NCBI RefSeq assembly: GCF_002006355.2
Contig: NZ_CP096980.1
Coordinates: 2,480,001 to 2,544,000, forward strand
Direction of reading: 5' to 3'
From: Clostridium felsineum DSM 794
GTDB lineage: Bacteria; Bacillota; Clostridia; Clostridiales; Clostridiaceae
DNA: 64,000 nucleotides
The notes beneath the pieces are model-generated. The model saw nothing but the letters and a program-made list of their open reading frames with translations, was not told the DNA's origin and made no database searches. How positions within the stretch are numbered: the stretch's first letter is position 1; each line of letters starts with the position of its first letter. A program made the position numbers and the translations under genes. This document shows positions 42,904 to 50,622 of the stretch, piece by piece.

Positions 42904-44779
42904 GGGAGTGTCGCAAAATGATTTAAATTAATTAAAATTTAATCATGAGCGATGCTCTTTTTTTATTCACGCTATAAAATTACCAGATATTTTAAATAGT
43001 GTATTAATTATTTAAATTTCTACGAGATTTTAGCGCACTAAAATAAACCCAATCATTTTGTTCCATAATTAGGAAATAACTTTTAATTCATGAAGATACT
43101 TTTGAGTTCTTTCATTTTGGATTTTCGAGTGTAATTTGTTAATGTTATATCCAAAACAAAGCAAAATAAATTCAGTTTTTACACTATTTTTTCCACGTGT
43201 TAAAAATCTTTTAAATTCATAATCGTTTTTTAAGACTCCAAATGCGCCTTCAACTTGAATAGATCTGTTCATTCTCAATTTAGTTCCCAATTCAGTTTTA
43301 ATATTGTTGTAGGAAATTTCGCGCTTTTTAATAAAAGTCTTTGAAACCTGCATTTTTCGGTTTTTCTTTGCTTTTGTGCACTTTGGTTTCAAAGTGCATT
43401 TATCGCAATTTTCACATTCATAAACAGTAACCTCAGACTTATAGCCACTTGCGGATTTTTTATGAAGAATATATGATGGGGATAGATTTCTATTATTATG
43501 GCAAGTATATGTATCTGTTTTAACATCATATTTCATATTTTCGCGCTTACTGATATCATTTTTAAAACTTCTTTTTTTCCACTTCTCATAAATTTGAGGT
43601 TTTATATATGGGACTTGATTATTAGACTCTAAAAATAAATAGTTTTCTTCACTTTCATAACCAGAATCTGCAATCACATTAGTATATTTATGGCCAATTT
43701 TTTCTTGCATATTATTAATCATTGGTATTAATGTTGCTATGTCATTTCTATCATCAAATACTTAAGCACCAGTTACATATTCACTATCAACTGCTATTTG
43801 TACATTATAAGCAGGCTTTAATTGACCATTCCTCATATGATCATCTTTCATATGCATGAAAGTTGCATCTGTATCAGTTTTAGAGTAGCTATTTCTTTTG
43901 GAAAATATTTTTTTACTTAAATTATATTTTTCTTGTCTTTCTTTATATTGTGATAGCTGCTCTACCCATTTTTGAATTGCAGTTTTTCTTTTACCGATTC
44001 CATGAACAAACTCTATATTTCTTTTTTCTTTTTCAAATAAAAGCCATTCAAGAATTTTATTTATATCATCTATCAAAGTTTCTTTTTCAATGGTAAACCC
44101 TTTTAAGCTTTCAACATTAATGTTTTCAACGAGAGCAAGAATTTTATCAAACATCTTACCTTCATTTTTATAAATAGCTTTCTTCCAAACAAAAGTATAT
44201 CGGTTAGCATTTGCCTCAATTTTAGTCCCATCAATAAATACATTTTCAAATAATAGTTCTTTTTCATTAGCTAAATAGTTAACTTGTTGATAAAATAAAT
44301 CTTCAATCACTTCGTTTGAAAGATATTTTTTCCTGAATCTACTTATAGTAGCATGATCAGGTGCTTTAAAGCCTTGAAGAAGCCACTTAAAATTTATATC
44401 TCTTTTACATGCTTTTTCTATTTTTCTACTTGAATAAATATTTTGAGAATAAGCATATGATATTATTTTGAACATGATTTTGGGTTCAACTGCTGATTTT
44501 CTTCCTACGGAAGAATACGCCTTGTACAACTTTTTATAATTTAATCCCTCCAATAAATAGCTTAGCAAGCGAACAGAATCATCTTCTGGTATTAAGTTTT
44601 CTAAATTTAATGGTAATATAAGTTGCAAATTATCATTAAATTGATTATAATTTTTTGTGTGTAATTTCGTTATTAGCATAATTTAATTATACAATCAATG
44701 TAAGTTTTTCGGAACTCACATTTTTTATATACAACAAAGGCGCTATTGCAAAACTAAAAATTAGTTTTGCAACAGCCCC
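42904..44779 (-). mobile_element. IS1182-family insertion sequence, copy 2 (transposase interrupted)
   Basis: About 1876 bp in opposite orientation to copy 1, with the same ends: GGGAGTGTCGCAAAAT on the plus strand at the left and GGGGCTGTTGCAAAAC read from the right. It lies inside the island, between the amidase gene and a hypothetical gene. No clear target duplication was seen. The non-coding ends have diverged more from copy 1 than the coding part. Confidence 0.9.
43069..44679 (-). pseudogene. IS1182-family transposase with one in-frame stop
   Basis: The frame is the same length as the intact copy (1611 bases) and is continuous except for a TAA at codon 306, where copy 1 has Gly (GGT GTT GGA versus GGT GCT TAA). 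The open halves are 44679-43762 (305 residues) and 43722-43069. All DDE residues would be present if the stop were read through. Three substitutions fall within six bases at this spot, while most of the remainder matches copy 1. It is probably inactive, though it could be mobilised by copy 1. Confidence 0.9.
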
Positions 44780-44804
44780 TTTTCATATAACATACATATT
44801 TACT

Positions 44805-45212
44805 TTAAACTTCGTTTTCTATAGGCATTATAAGTTTACTATAATCACTTGTAAGTTTGTATTTTCCATTTATTATCTCATTATATTTTTCATCAAAAAC
44901 ATATATTTTATCGTCATCAATATTATAAGAAAAAAAATCATCTCCTATTTTCAAATTTTCTTGTATTAAATTAACTATATTCGACAAATCCTTTGCAAGT
45001 ATTTTTTTTAAATCATTCAAGCTATCTTTAATCACCCCTGAAATATTTGCATTAATACTTTTTAAAGAGTAATCAAATTTATATATACCAGCAACTCGAC
45101 CTTGTACCAATGCATATTTGAATAGCATTTTTTTTATATTATCATCTGCCTCAATAATTTTAACAGCATCTTTTATTTTGCAGGTTTTATTCATAAAAGA
45201 ATCCTCTATCAT
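44805..45212 (-). CDS. Hypothetical island protein
   Basis: 135 residues, mostly helical at first (DAVKIIEADDNIKKMLFKYAL, SLNDLKKILAKDLSNIVNLI), with a beta-rich C-terminus (FSYNIDDDKIYVFDEKYNEI). It is acidic and has no signal or membrane segment. It follows another small hypothetical gene by 24 bases, in the same direction. Size and charge are compatible with an immunity protein, but no toxin gene is adjacent; one may have been lost to the IS insertion at its end. Confidence 0.55.
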   Translation of the reverse strand: MIEDSFMNKTCKIKDAVKIIEADDNIKKMLFKYALVQGRVAGIYKFDYSLKSINANISGVIKDSLNDLKKILAKDLSNIVNLIQENLKIGDDFFSYNIDDDKIYVFDEKYNEIINGKYKLTSDYSKLIMPIENEV

Positions 45213-45236
45213 ATTATTCCTCTTTTCATTTTCTAT

Positions 45237-45578
45237 TTATTTCATTGTCTCCCATATTCCCTTTGGCGAATTTTTTTCACATAAATTAATCCATTCTGCT
45301 AATATATTTAATGATTCTTGTATTTTTTCATCAGTTAAATTTTCTTTCTTTACTTTTTCCCAAAGCCATTCTAAGTATTCTCCCAAATCTTTTGGATAAT
45401 TGATTAATTCATTCTCAAGCTTATTAATAAGAAATGGATTTCCTGCTTTATCACATTCTCCGCTCATAGGAACTGATACACATAAAAAGTTCCATCCTTT
45501 ATCAGTAATTTTAAGTGAATAATCATCATCATGCCCCCATCTTCTTGAATAAATACTAAAATCAAATTCTTTGTCCAT
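45237..45578 (-). CDS. Hypothetical acidic protein, possible immunity protein
   Basis: About 113 residues. FDFSIYSRRWGHDDDYSLKITDKGWNF reads as a short beta-sheet start; two helices follow (LGEYLEWLWEKVKKENLTD, IQESLNILAEWINLCEK). The pattern resembles orphan immunity or integron-cassette-type proteins from polymorphic toxin loci, by memory only. The ATG at 45578 follows GGAGGTAA; the TTG at 45593 overlaps that site. Confidence 0.58.
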   Translation of the reverse strand: MDKEFDFSIYSRRWGHDDDYSLKITDKGWNFLCVSVPMSGECDKAGNPFLINKLENELINYPKDLGEYLEWLWEKVKKENLTDEKIQESLNILAEWINLCEKNSPKGIWETMK

Positions 45579-45603
45579 GTAAATTACCTCCAATAATTTA
45601 TTT

Positions 45604-46017
45604 TTATATGATTTTTAATAAAAAATCATTACATTCCTCATTGTTATCTGTTTTTTCAAAATTATATTTATCACAAATGTTATTCATTGCTACGTTATCT
45701 TTTGCCACTATTCTAATTTGAAAATTTATCAAATTATTTTTTTTGCAAAATTCAACAAACCATTTAATAATATGAGAACCTGTACCTATACCTTCTTCTC
45801 TTAAAAATAAATTAGAAAGTATTAATTGTTTATCTTTAAATCTAAAAACAATATCTACAGTTCCGTTAGCTTCCCTCATATTATTAGTTAAATTCTGTTC
45901 ATTAAGTATAAAATAATTCACACCATTTTCTTTTATTTTAAGCTTAACTTTTTGTTCTATTTCTATTATCTCTTTAAGCTCTTGGAAATCTGATTCTTTA
46001 AAATTTTTACATGGCAT
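45604..46017 (-). CDS. GNAT-family N-acetyltransferase
   Basis: 137 residues. The acetyl-CoA loop REEGIGTGSHIIKWFVEFCKKN matches the GNAT motif A (R/Q-x-x-G-x-G/A). It is followed by the helix-strand-helix NFQIRIVAKDNVAMNNICDKYNFEKT, in which NVAMNNICDKYNF is the usual motif B end. The substrate is unknown; it could modify a protein or small molecule. GGGAGGTG precedes the ATG. It is first in a run of three same-direction island genes. Confidence 0.82.
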   Translation of the reverse strand: MPCKNFKESDFQELKEIIEIEQKVKLKIKENGVNYFILNEQNLTNNMREANGTVDIVFRFKDKQLILSNLFLREEGIGTGSHIIKWFVEFCKKNNLINFQIRIVAKDNVAMNNICDKYNFEKTDNNEECNDFLLKII

Positions 46018-46151
46018 AACAGTTCACCTCCCAGTTTAACCAATATATTATTATTATGTAAAATATTTAAAAATCCTTTATCCTTAAGCTACATTAAATA
46101 TAATTATTATTATATTAGTATTATTTCCGAAACTAGAATTTTGATTTTCTC

Positions 46152-46180
46152 TTGACTTTTGGATTTAAATTTAATAATAT
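46152..46180 (+). promoter_or_regulatory. Sigma-A-type promoter into the structured region
   Basis: TTGACT (46152-46157) and TAATAT (46175-46180) are separated by 17 bases, predicting a start near 46187 on the plus strand. No open frame follows for over 500 bases. Confidence 0.6.
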
Positions 46181-46244
46181 CGGGGAAGGTTAAGCACGTT
46201 AGTGAACGCAGTTTGCCCCTGTTCTCGGAGCATAAAAAAAAGAA

Positions 46245-46271
46245 AAGAACTACTACTTTATAATAGTTCTT
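46245..46271 (-). terminator. Hairpin with minus-strand T tract
   Basis: Perfect 8-bp arms AAGAACTA and TAGTTCTT with an 11-nt loop, followed on the minus strand by CTTTTCTTTTTTTT. It looks like a terminator for a minus-strand transcript, perhaps integrase read-through or an opposite-strand RNA. Confidence 0.6.
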
Positions 46272-46657
46272 GCAATATCGGGTATAGGCTGAAGTATCAG
46301 CTTTTAGCATTGTTATCGTTATAGTACATTAACATATAAATTACTGCCCTTATACGTGCATACAGCTTGTACTATAGCCATACAGTAAACCTACATATCT
46401 AATTTATAAAACGGTCAGATACACCCGTTTGACGGGCATGTACCACAATAACACGAATACTACATGTCCGAATAGATTTTATTTGCATCGGCTCTATCAC
46501 ACCACACAAAATTTTATAGTTGCTTGTTTGCTTAAACAACTAACCTACACCTTAAAAAAGAGTATAAGAATTACACCCTTTACAATTCCACTTTTTTGAA
46601 ATATAATATAATTATCGAGTTTGTGGAGTAAAGGTTTCATTATCTTTATTCAATTTT

Positions 46658-46697
46658 AAATAAGCTTTGTTTTTGTGGAACATGGCTTATTTTTTTT
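46658..46697 (+). terminator. Terminator of the candidate ncRNA
   Basis: Arms AAATAAGC (46658-46665) and GCTTATTT (46685-46692) are followed by a T tract on the plus strand. Confidence 0.65.
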
Positions 46698-46803
46698 ACT
46701 TTAATACCATTCAATCACACCACTATCATTTCTCTAAATTCTTTTGATTGTAAGTTATAATATACTTTAAATAATTCTTTTTGTTTATTAATCACAATCA
46801 CGC

Positions 46804-47796
46804 CTACTTTCTTAAATTTTCCAACGGACTAAATCGTTCATAATTTTTCCTTATATCATCGTCAGATAGGTCTAAATAGGCTTTTTCTGTGACAGATGTA
46901 CTGCTATGTCCTAAAATGTGAGAAAGCATTGTGAGAGAGCCTCCTGCCATCAAAAAACGTCTTCCAAAATTATTTCTGAGACAATGAGGAGTTATATCTT
47001 TTTTTATAGATGTCATATTGATATACTTTTTAAAGTTCTTTTCAAAATTTGAAATTTTTAATTGTGTTCCTCTGTTAGTTGGAAATAATAAGTCAGTTTC
47101 TAAGTATCTATCTTTATACAATATCCATCTTCTTAGAAGAGCTGCTGTTTTTCTACCAAAAAACACTGCTCTATCCTTTTTACTTTTAGTAATATCAGCA
47201 TTAAGAATTGCTGTTCTTCTTATAAGGTCTATGTCTTCAACCTTTAAAGCTAAAGTTTCTCCTAATCTCATTCCACTATCGAAAATCACGTTAATTATCG
47301 TATAGTCACGAAACTCAACATATTTGGTTGTATCCAAGCAAGAAAGTAATTTCTTGTACTCAAAATCTGTTATTTGGTCTTTTATTTTTCGTTTAACTCT
47401 TAAATATTTAATGCTTTTTACAATATTGTCACTAATAATCTTTTCTTAAGCACACCAATTAAAAAAAGCTTTTATATTTCTTAAATAATTATTTACTGTG
47501 CAAGCACTAATTTTTGTTTCGAAATCCCCTCTGTTTTCTGGATAATTAATTGATTTTGAATTTTGATTAGCTACAAAAGTATATTTGCCTTTATTTTTAC
47601 TAAAAGCTATATACTCCTCAATGTGATTTTTTTTGATTTGTTTTATAGAATTGATATTATGATATTCCAATAAGTATTTTGATAATAATTTTAAAGTTTG
47701 ATCGTAAGACTTTAAAGTTTTTTTAGATAAGTTTTTCATATCACAAAATGTTAAATATTCATCGATTGTATAATCTAAATCAGTAATTTTAAACAT
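46804..47796 (-). pseudogene. Tyrosine site-specific integrase with one in-frame stop
   Basis: A single 331-codon frame: the ATG at 47796 is preceded by AGGAGGTG, the stop at 46804. It is interrupted by TAA at 47446-47448. The N-terminal core-binding domain (YLTFCDMKNLSKKTLKSYDQTLK, SACTVNNYLRNIKAFFNWC) is before the stop. The catalytic domain after it has Arg in DSGMRLGETLALK, HxxR in PHCLRNNFGRRFL, GHSSTSVT and the Tyr nucleophile in KAYLDLS. It should integrate and excise the island at spo0A. The stop lies in the linker between domains, so the full enzyme needs read-through, suppression or reversion. Confidence 0.88.
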
Positions 47797-47941
47797 AAAA
47801 AAACACCTCCTGTTAACTAATAAATAATTAAGAAAACAGAAAGTGTTTATATTTTTTTTATTTAAATGTTTGTTAATATCTTTTATACAAAAGCTCATTT
47901 ATTGGCTTTTTTGATTTTTGATAACTAAACCTAAACCGTTG

Positions 47942-48054
47942 TTAATGTTAACTTAGCTAACTTTATTTTTAAGTCTTAATTTATCAGCAATCATAGCTAT
48001 GAATTCACTATTTGTAGGCTTACCTTTTCCGTTATTTATAGTGTATCCAAATAA
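47942..48054 (-). repeat. Right attachment repeat within spo0A
   Basis: 113 bases that form the 3' end of the working spo0A gene, including its stop codon, and repeat 39069-39181 with one mismatch (T47991). A tyrosine integrase gene follows 145 bases away. After integration this copy, brought by the element, supplies the Spo0A C-terminus. Confidence 0.92.
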
Positions 48055-48798
48055 TTTATTTATAGTTTCAACTTGTCCACGTGACCAAGCAACCTCAATA
48101 GCATGTCTTATAGCTCTCTCTACTCTACTAGCTGTAGTGTTATATTTTTTTGCAATAGATGGATATAACTCTTTAGTAACTGCTGATAAAAGTTCCATAT
48201 TATTTACTACCATAGTTATAGCTTCTCTTAAATACATATATCCTTTAATATGTGCTGGAACTCCTATTTGATGTATTATTGATGTAATTTCACTTTCTAA
48301 ATCAACTGCCTTATTACTTGAACCTTCAGAATAACTGTCAGTTGTAATTGTACCAACAAAGCTTGACTCTTTTTCTTCAACTGGATATGCTTTTTTTTGA
48401 TCTGAATTTGATATAGTATTATTAAACATCTCTCTTATCCTATTAGTGAATACATCCATGTCAAAAGGTTTAACTACATAATAATCTGCACCAAGTGTTA
48501 TTGCTCTTTGAGTTATCTTGTCTTGTCCAACAGCAGATAAAACTATTATTCTTGGAAGTTTTTCCATATCTTTATTGTTAAGTCTCTCTAGCACTCCTAA
48601 TCCATCTAACCTTGGCATTATTATATCAAGTACAACAAGATCAGGCTTTTTATCCTCTATGAATTTTAGTGCTTCTATACCATCTTTAGCTATTCCAACT
48701 ACTATCATATCACTTTGATTTAGTAGGTAATCATTGAGAATATTACAAAATTCCTTATTATCATCTGCAATTAAAACACTTATTTTTTTATTTTCCAT
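47953..48798 (-). CDS. spo0A: Stage 0 sporulation protein A, master response regulator
   Basis: 281 residues. The receiver domain has the acidic pocket D12/D13, phospho-acceptor D58 (LVVLDIIMPRLDG) and the Lys in YYVVKPFD. The C-terminal sporulation domain carries the recognition segment NTTASRVERAIRHAIEVAWSRGQ. The ATG at 48798 follows GGGGAG; the longer frame from 48846 has no site. It controls entry into sporulation and, in solventogenic clostridia, solvent genes. Its last 34 or so codons lie in the island repeat, with Ile in place of the Val of the displaced copy; it is otherwise intact. Confidence 0.97.
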   Translation of the reverse strand: MENKKISVLIADDNKEFCNILNDYLLNQSDMIVVGIAKDGIEALKFIEDKKPDLVVLDIIMPRLDGLGVLERLNNKDMEKLPRIIVLSAVGQDKITQRAITLGADYYVVKPFDMDVFTNRIREMFNNTISNSDQKKAYPVEEKESSFVGTITTDSYSEGSSNKAVDLESEITSIIHQIGVPAHIKGYMYLREAITMVVNNMELLSAVTKELYPSIAKKYNTTASRVERAIRHAIEVAWSRGQVETINKLFGYTINNGKGKPTNSEFIAMIADKLRLKNKVS

Positions 48799-48860
48799 TT
48801 TTAACTCCCCTTTATAAAATATAGAAATATTACCACAAATTATCATTTTGTATACTTTAT

Positions 48861-48885
48861 GTTCGACAAAACTACTTTTTATCCT
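48861..48885 (-). promoter_or_regulatory. Sigma-H-like promoter and 0A box upstream of spo0A
   Basis: On the minus strand AGGATAA (48885-48879) and GAAC (48864-48861) are 14 bases apart, close to the sigma-H consensus. TGTCGAA, a perfect 0A box, lies at 48868-48862 and overlaps the -10. This fits autoregulation by phosphorylated Spo0A, as known in Bacillus and clostridia. Confidence 0.65.
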
Positions 48886-49046
48886 TTTTTATATATATAA
48901 TAATATATGTATAGTTTTATAATTCTATATTTTTTATATCTAATTAATTTTGTCTTTATCTTCTTTTCCATTTTATTACTAAAATGATAAAAAATCAAGA
49001 GAATATATTTTTTTTTATAAAATATTTGATATTCTGTTTTAAAACC

Positions 49047-49146
49047 AAAAATATATATAGGAAACCATATAAGACTGAAATAATACAATTAGTATCTATT
49101 TTTTCAAGTATATATCAGCTTATTAGGGTTTTCCTATATATTTTTT
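49047..49146. repeat. Long imperfect inverted repeat between spoIVB and spo0A
   Basis: Ends AAAAATATATATAGGAAACC (49047-49066) and its near-complement (49127-49145), with matching continuing inward for about 35 bases per arm. The RNA from spoIVB would fold into one long hairpin ending in a T-rich tract, so it may be the spoIVB terminator. A 100-bp MITE-like insertion is the alternative. The remaining bases between spo0A and 49047 hold only the spo0A promoter. Confidence 0.6.
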
Positions 49147-50333
49147 TATAGCAAACCTGCAGCTTTAAGCATCCACTCTATATAAACTCCATACCCTGTA
49201 TCAGGTTTATTTATTAAAACATGAGTCACTGCTCCAACGACTTTATTATTTTGAATTATTGGGCTCCCACTCATTCCTTGAACTATTCCTCCTGTTTTAT
49301 CAAGAAGCTCTGTATCTGTAATCTTAATCAACATACTTTTAGGATTTGGATTACTTTGATCAAATAACTTTTCTATATTTATAGAATATAATTTAGGTTT
49401 ATTTCCATCAATAGTTGTCAAAATTTTTGCTGGCCCTGTTTTAACTTCATTTCTCATTGCAACATCAATTGGCTTACTGTACTCTGTATTTATGAATTTG
49501 TTATAACTTTGACCAAATAAACCACATATGGTATTATCCTTTACAACTCCAATTGGTTTTTCTTCATTTATAAATATTCCTCTTAATTCCCCTGGATTTC
49601 CCTTAATACCTTTATTAACAGACACTATAGATGAATCAATTAAATTTCCTCGACTAATATTTATTATATCACCAGTGTCTACATCTGTAATTGGATGACC
49701 TAAGGCTCCAAAAATTTTACTTTTATCAGAGTAAAATGTTAATGTTCCAACACCTGCTGTAGAATCTCTTACCCAAAGTCCTATTTTATAATTTTCATCT
49801 CTATTACATTTTACCTTGCTTACTACTTTTTTAACAATTTTGCCTTTTCTCGTCAGAGTCAATTCTACCTTTTCATTAGAATTATTATTTACTTTTTCGC
49901 CTAACTCATCTGCAGTATTTATTTCCTTTTCGTTTACCTTAATTATGCTATCACCTATTTGTATACCCGCACTAACAGCTGGACTTTGAATTTTTCCACC
50001 ACTTGATTCTATATCGCTAAAGCCAACTATCAAAACACCCTTGGTATGCAATTTAATTCCTATTGGTTGCCCTCCAGGATAAACTTGAATTTTAGATTGA
50101 GGTTTAATGCTAGCAGATTTCACCGAGGATATTCCAAACATCCCCATAGTACCTTTACTTTTTTGATTTGAAGTTGTATTTTTTAAGCTAGCCTTTGAGG
50201 TAATAATTTTACTCGAATCTCGTTTTGTTAAAACACTCTTAGGAGTACTTACATATTTATTATACGCTAAAAATACAACTAAAATTACAGGAGTTAAAAT
50301 GCAGTATATAATACTTAGTTTTTTATTTTTCAC
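49146..50333 (-). CDS. spoIVB: SpoIVB serine peptidase
   Basis: 395 residues: an N-terminal membrane anchor, a PDZ domain (about 100-180, GVLIVGFSDIES, AGIQIGDSIIKVNEKEI) and an S55 peptidase domain with His in GALGHPITD and Ser in GMSGSPIIQ. It is secreted from the forespore and triggers SpoIVF-controlled activation of sigma-K in Bacillus. The GTG start follows GGGAGG. The recN-spoIVB-spo0A order is conserved across endospore formers. The 289-base gap upstream contains no gene that I can support. Confidence 0.95.
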   Translation of the reverse strand: MKNKKLSIIYCILTPVILVVFLAYNKYVSTPKSVLTKRDSSKIITSKASLKNTTSNQKSKGTMGMFGISSVKSASIKPQSKIQVYPGGQPIGIKLHTKGVLIVGFSDIESSGGKIQSPAVSAGIQIGDSIIKVNEKEINTADELGEKVNNNSNEKVELTLTRKGKIVKKVVSKVKCNRDENYKIGLWVRDSTAGVGTLTFYSDKSKIFGALGHPITDVDTGDIINISRGNLIDSSIVSVNKGIKGNPGELRGIFINEEKPIGVVKDNTICGLFGQSYNKFINTEYSKPIDVAMRNEVKTGPAKILTTIDGNKPKLYSINIEKLFDQSNPNPKSMLIKITDTELLDKTGGIVQGMSGSPIIQNNKVVGAVTHVLINKPDTGYGVYIEWMLKAAGLL

Positions 50334-50622
50334 AATTTTACCTCCCTAATATTTGTAATTTATATATCCTACAACATTAAATTTCCCAATTTAAAATTCA
50401 ATTATGCTATATTATAACTGTATTTATAGTCAATACTTAAGAATTTATCCTAAAAAATAAAAATTGAAAGAACCTATAGCTTTTCTATAAACTTAAATTC
50501 AACATAATTATAATGTACATAGACTGTCACTATAACTATATAAATTTTAGTTTAATTAGAAACTCCTTTATTCTTCCAATTTATTGTGATAAAATGCAAT
50601 TTCTAATAAGTCACTATATTAT

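Larger units (their letters stand above)
46187..46697 (+). ncRNA. Candidate large structured non-coding RNA
   Basis: No coding frame on either strand, visibly higher G+C than the surroundings, and many stems: GCTGA/TCAGC (46288-46301); TATAGTACA/TGTACTATA (46320-46328 with 46368-46376) crossed by TTACTG/CAGTAA (46341-46346 with 46383-46388), a pseudoknot; AAACGG/CCGTTT (46409-46430) in competition with CCCGT/ACGGG (46424-46436); GGGCATGTA/TACATGTCC (46434-46469); and CCGA/TCGG (46468-46491). A promoter precedes it and a T-rich terminator (46658-46697) ends it. No known RNA family was recognised. The strand is likely but not certain, because hairpin 46245-46271 would terminate a minus-strand RNA. 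Confidence 0.5.
39069..48054. mobile_element. Integrated island at the 3' end of spo0A
   Basis: The interval is bounded by 113-bp direct repeats derived from the spo0A 3' end (39069-39181 and 47942-48054), giving a unit of 8873 bp. A tyrosine integrase gene lies next to the right repeat, as in site-specific integrative elements. Cargo: toxin and immunity candidates, an anchored protein, an amidase, an IS1182 copy, two hypotheticals, an acetyltransferase and a structured gene-free region. No conjugation or replication genes are inside, so it is at most mobilisable and, with its integrase broken, perhaps fixed. Confidence 0.88.

Noticed and set aside
43723..43765. Programmed frameshift in the copy 2 transposase
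   Set aside because: Both halves are in the same frame; the break is a plain TAA from base substitutions, not a shift.
46110..46310. A 66-codon frame on the minus strand in the structured interval
   Set aside because: It crosses a strong hairpin and the predicted promoter, has no ribosome-binding site and no protein-like pattern.
46152..46697. Retron msr-msd, group II intron or tmRNA
   Set aside because: No reverse transcriptase, no domain-V-type hairpin and no tag reading frame or CCA end were found; family left open.
46700..46803. A 26-codon frame (GTG start) just after the integrase stop, as a possible excisionase
   Set aside because: Too short, no clear ribosome-binding site and no HTH pattern.
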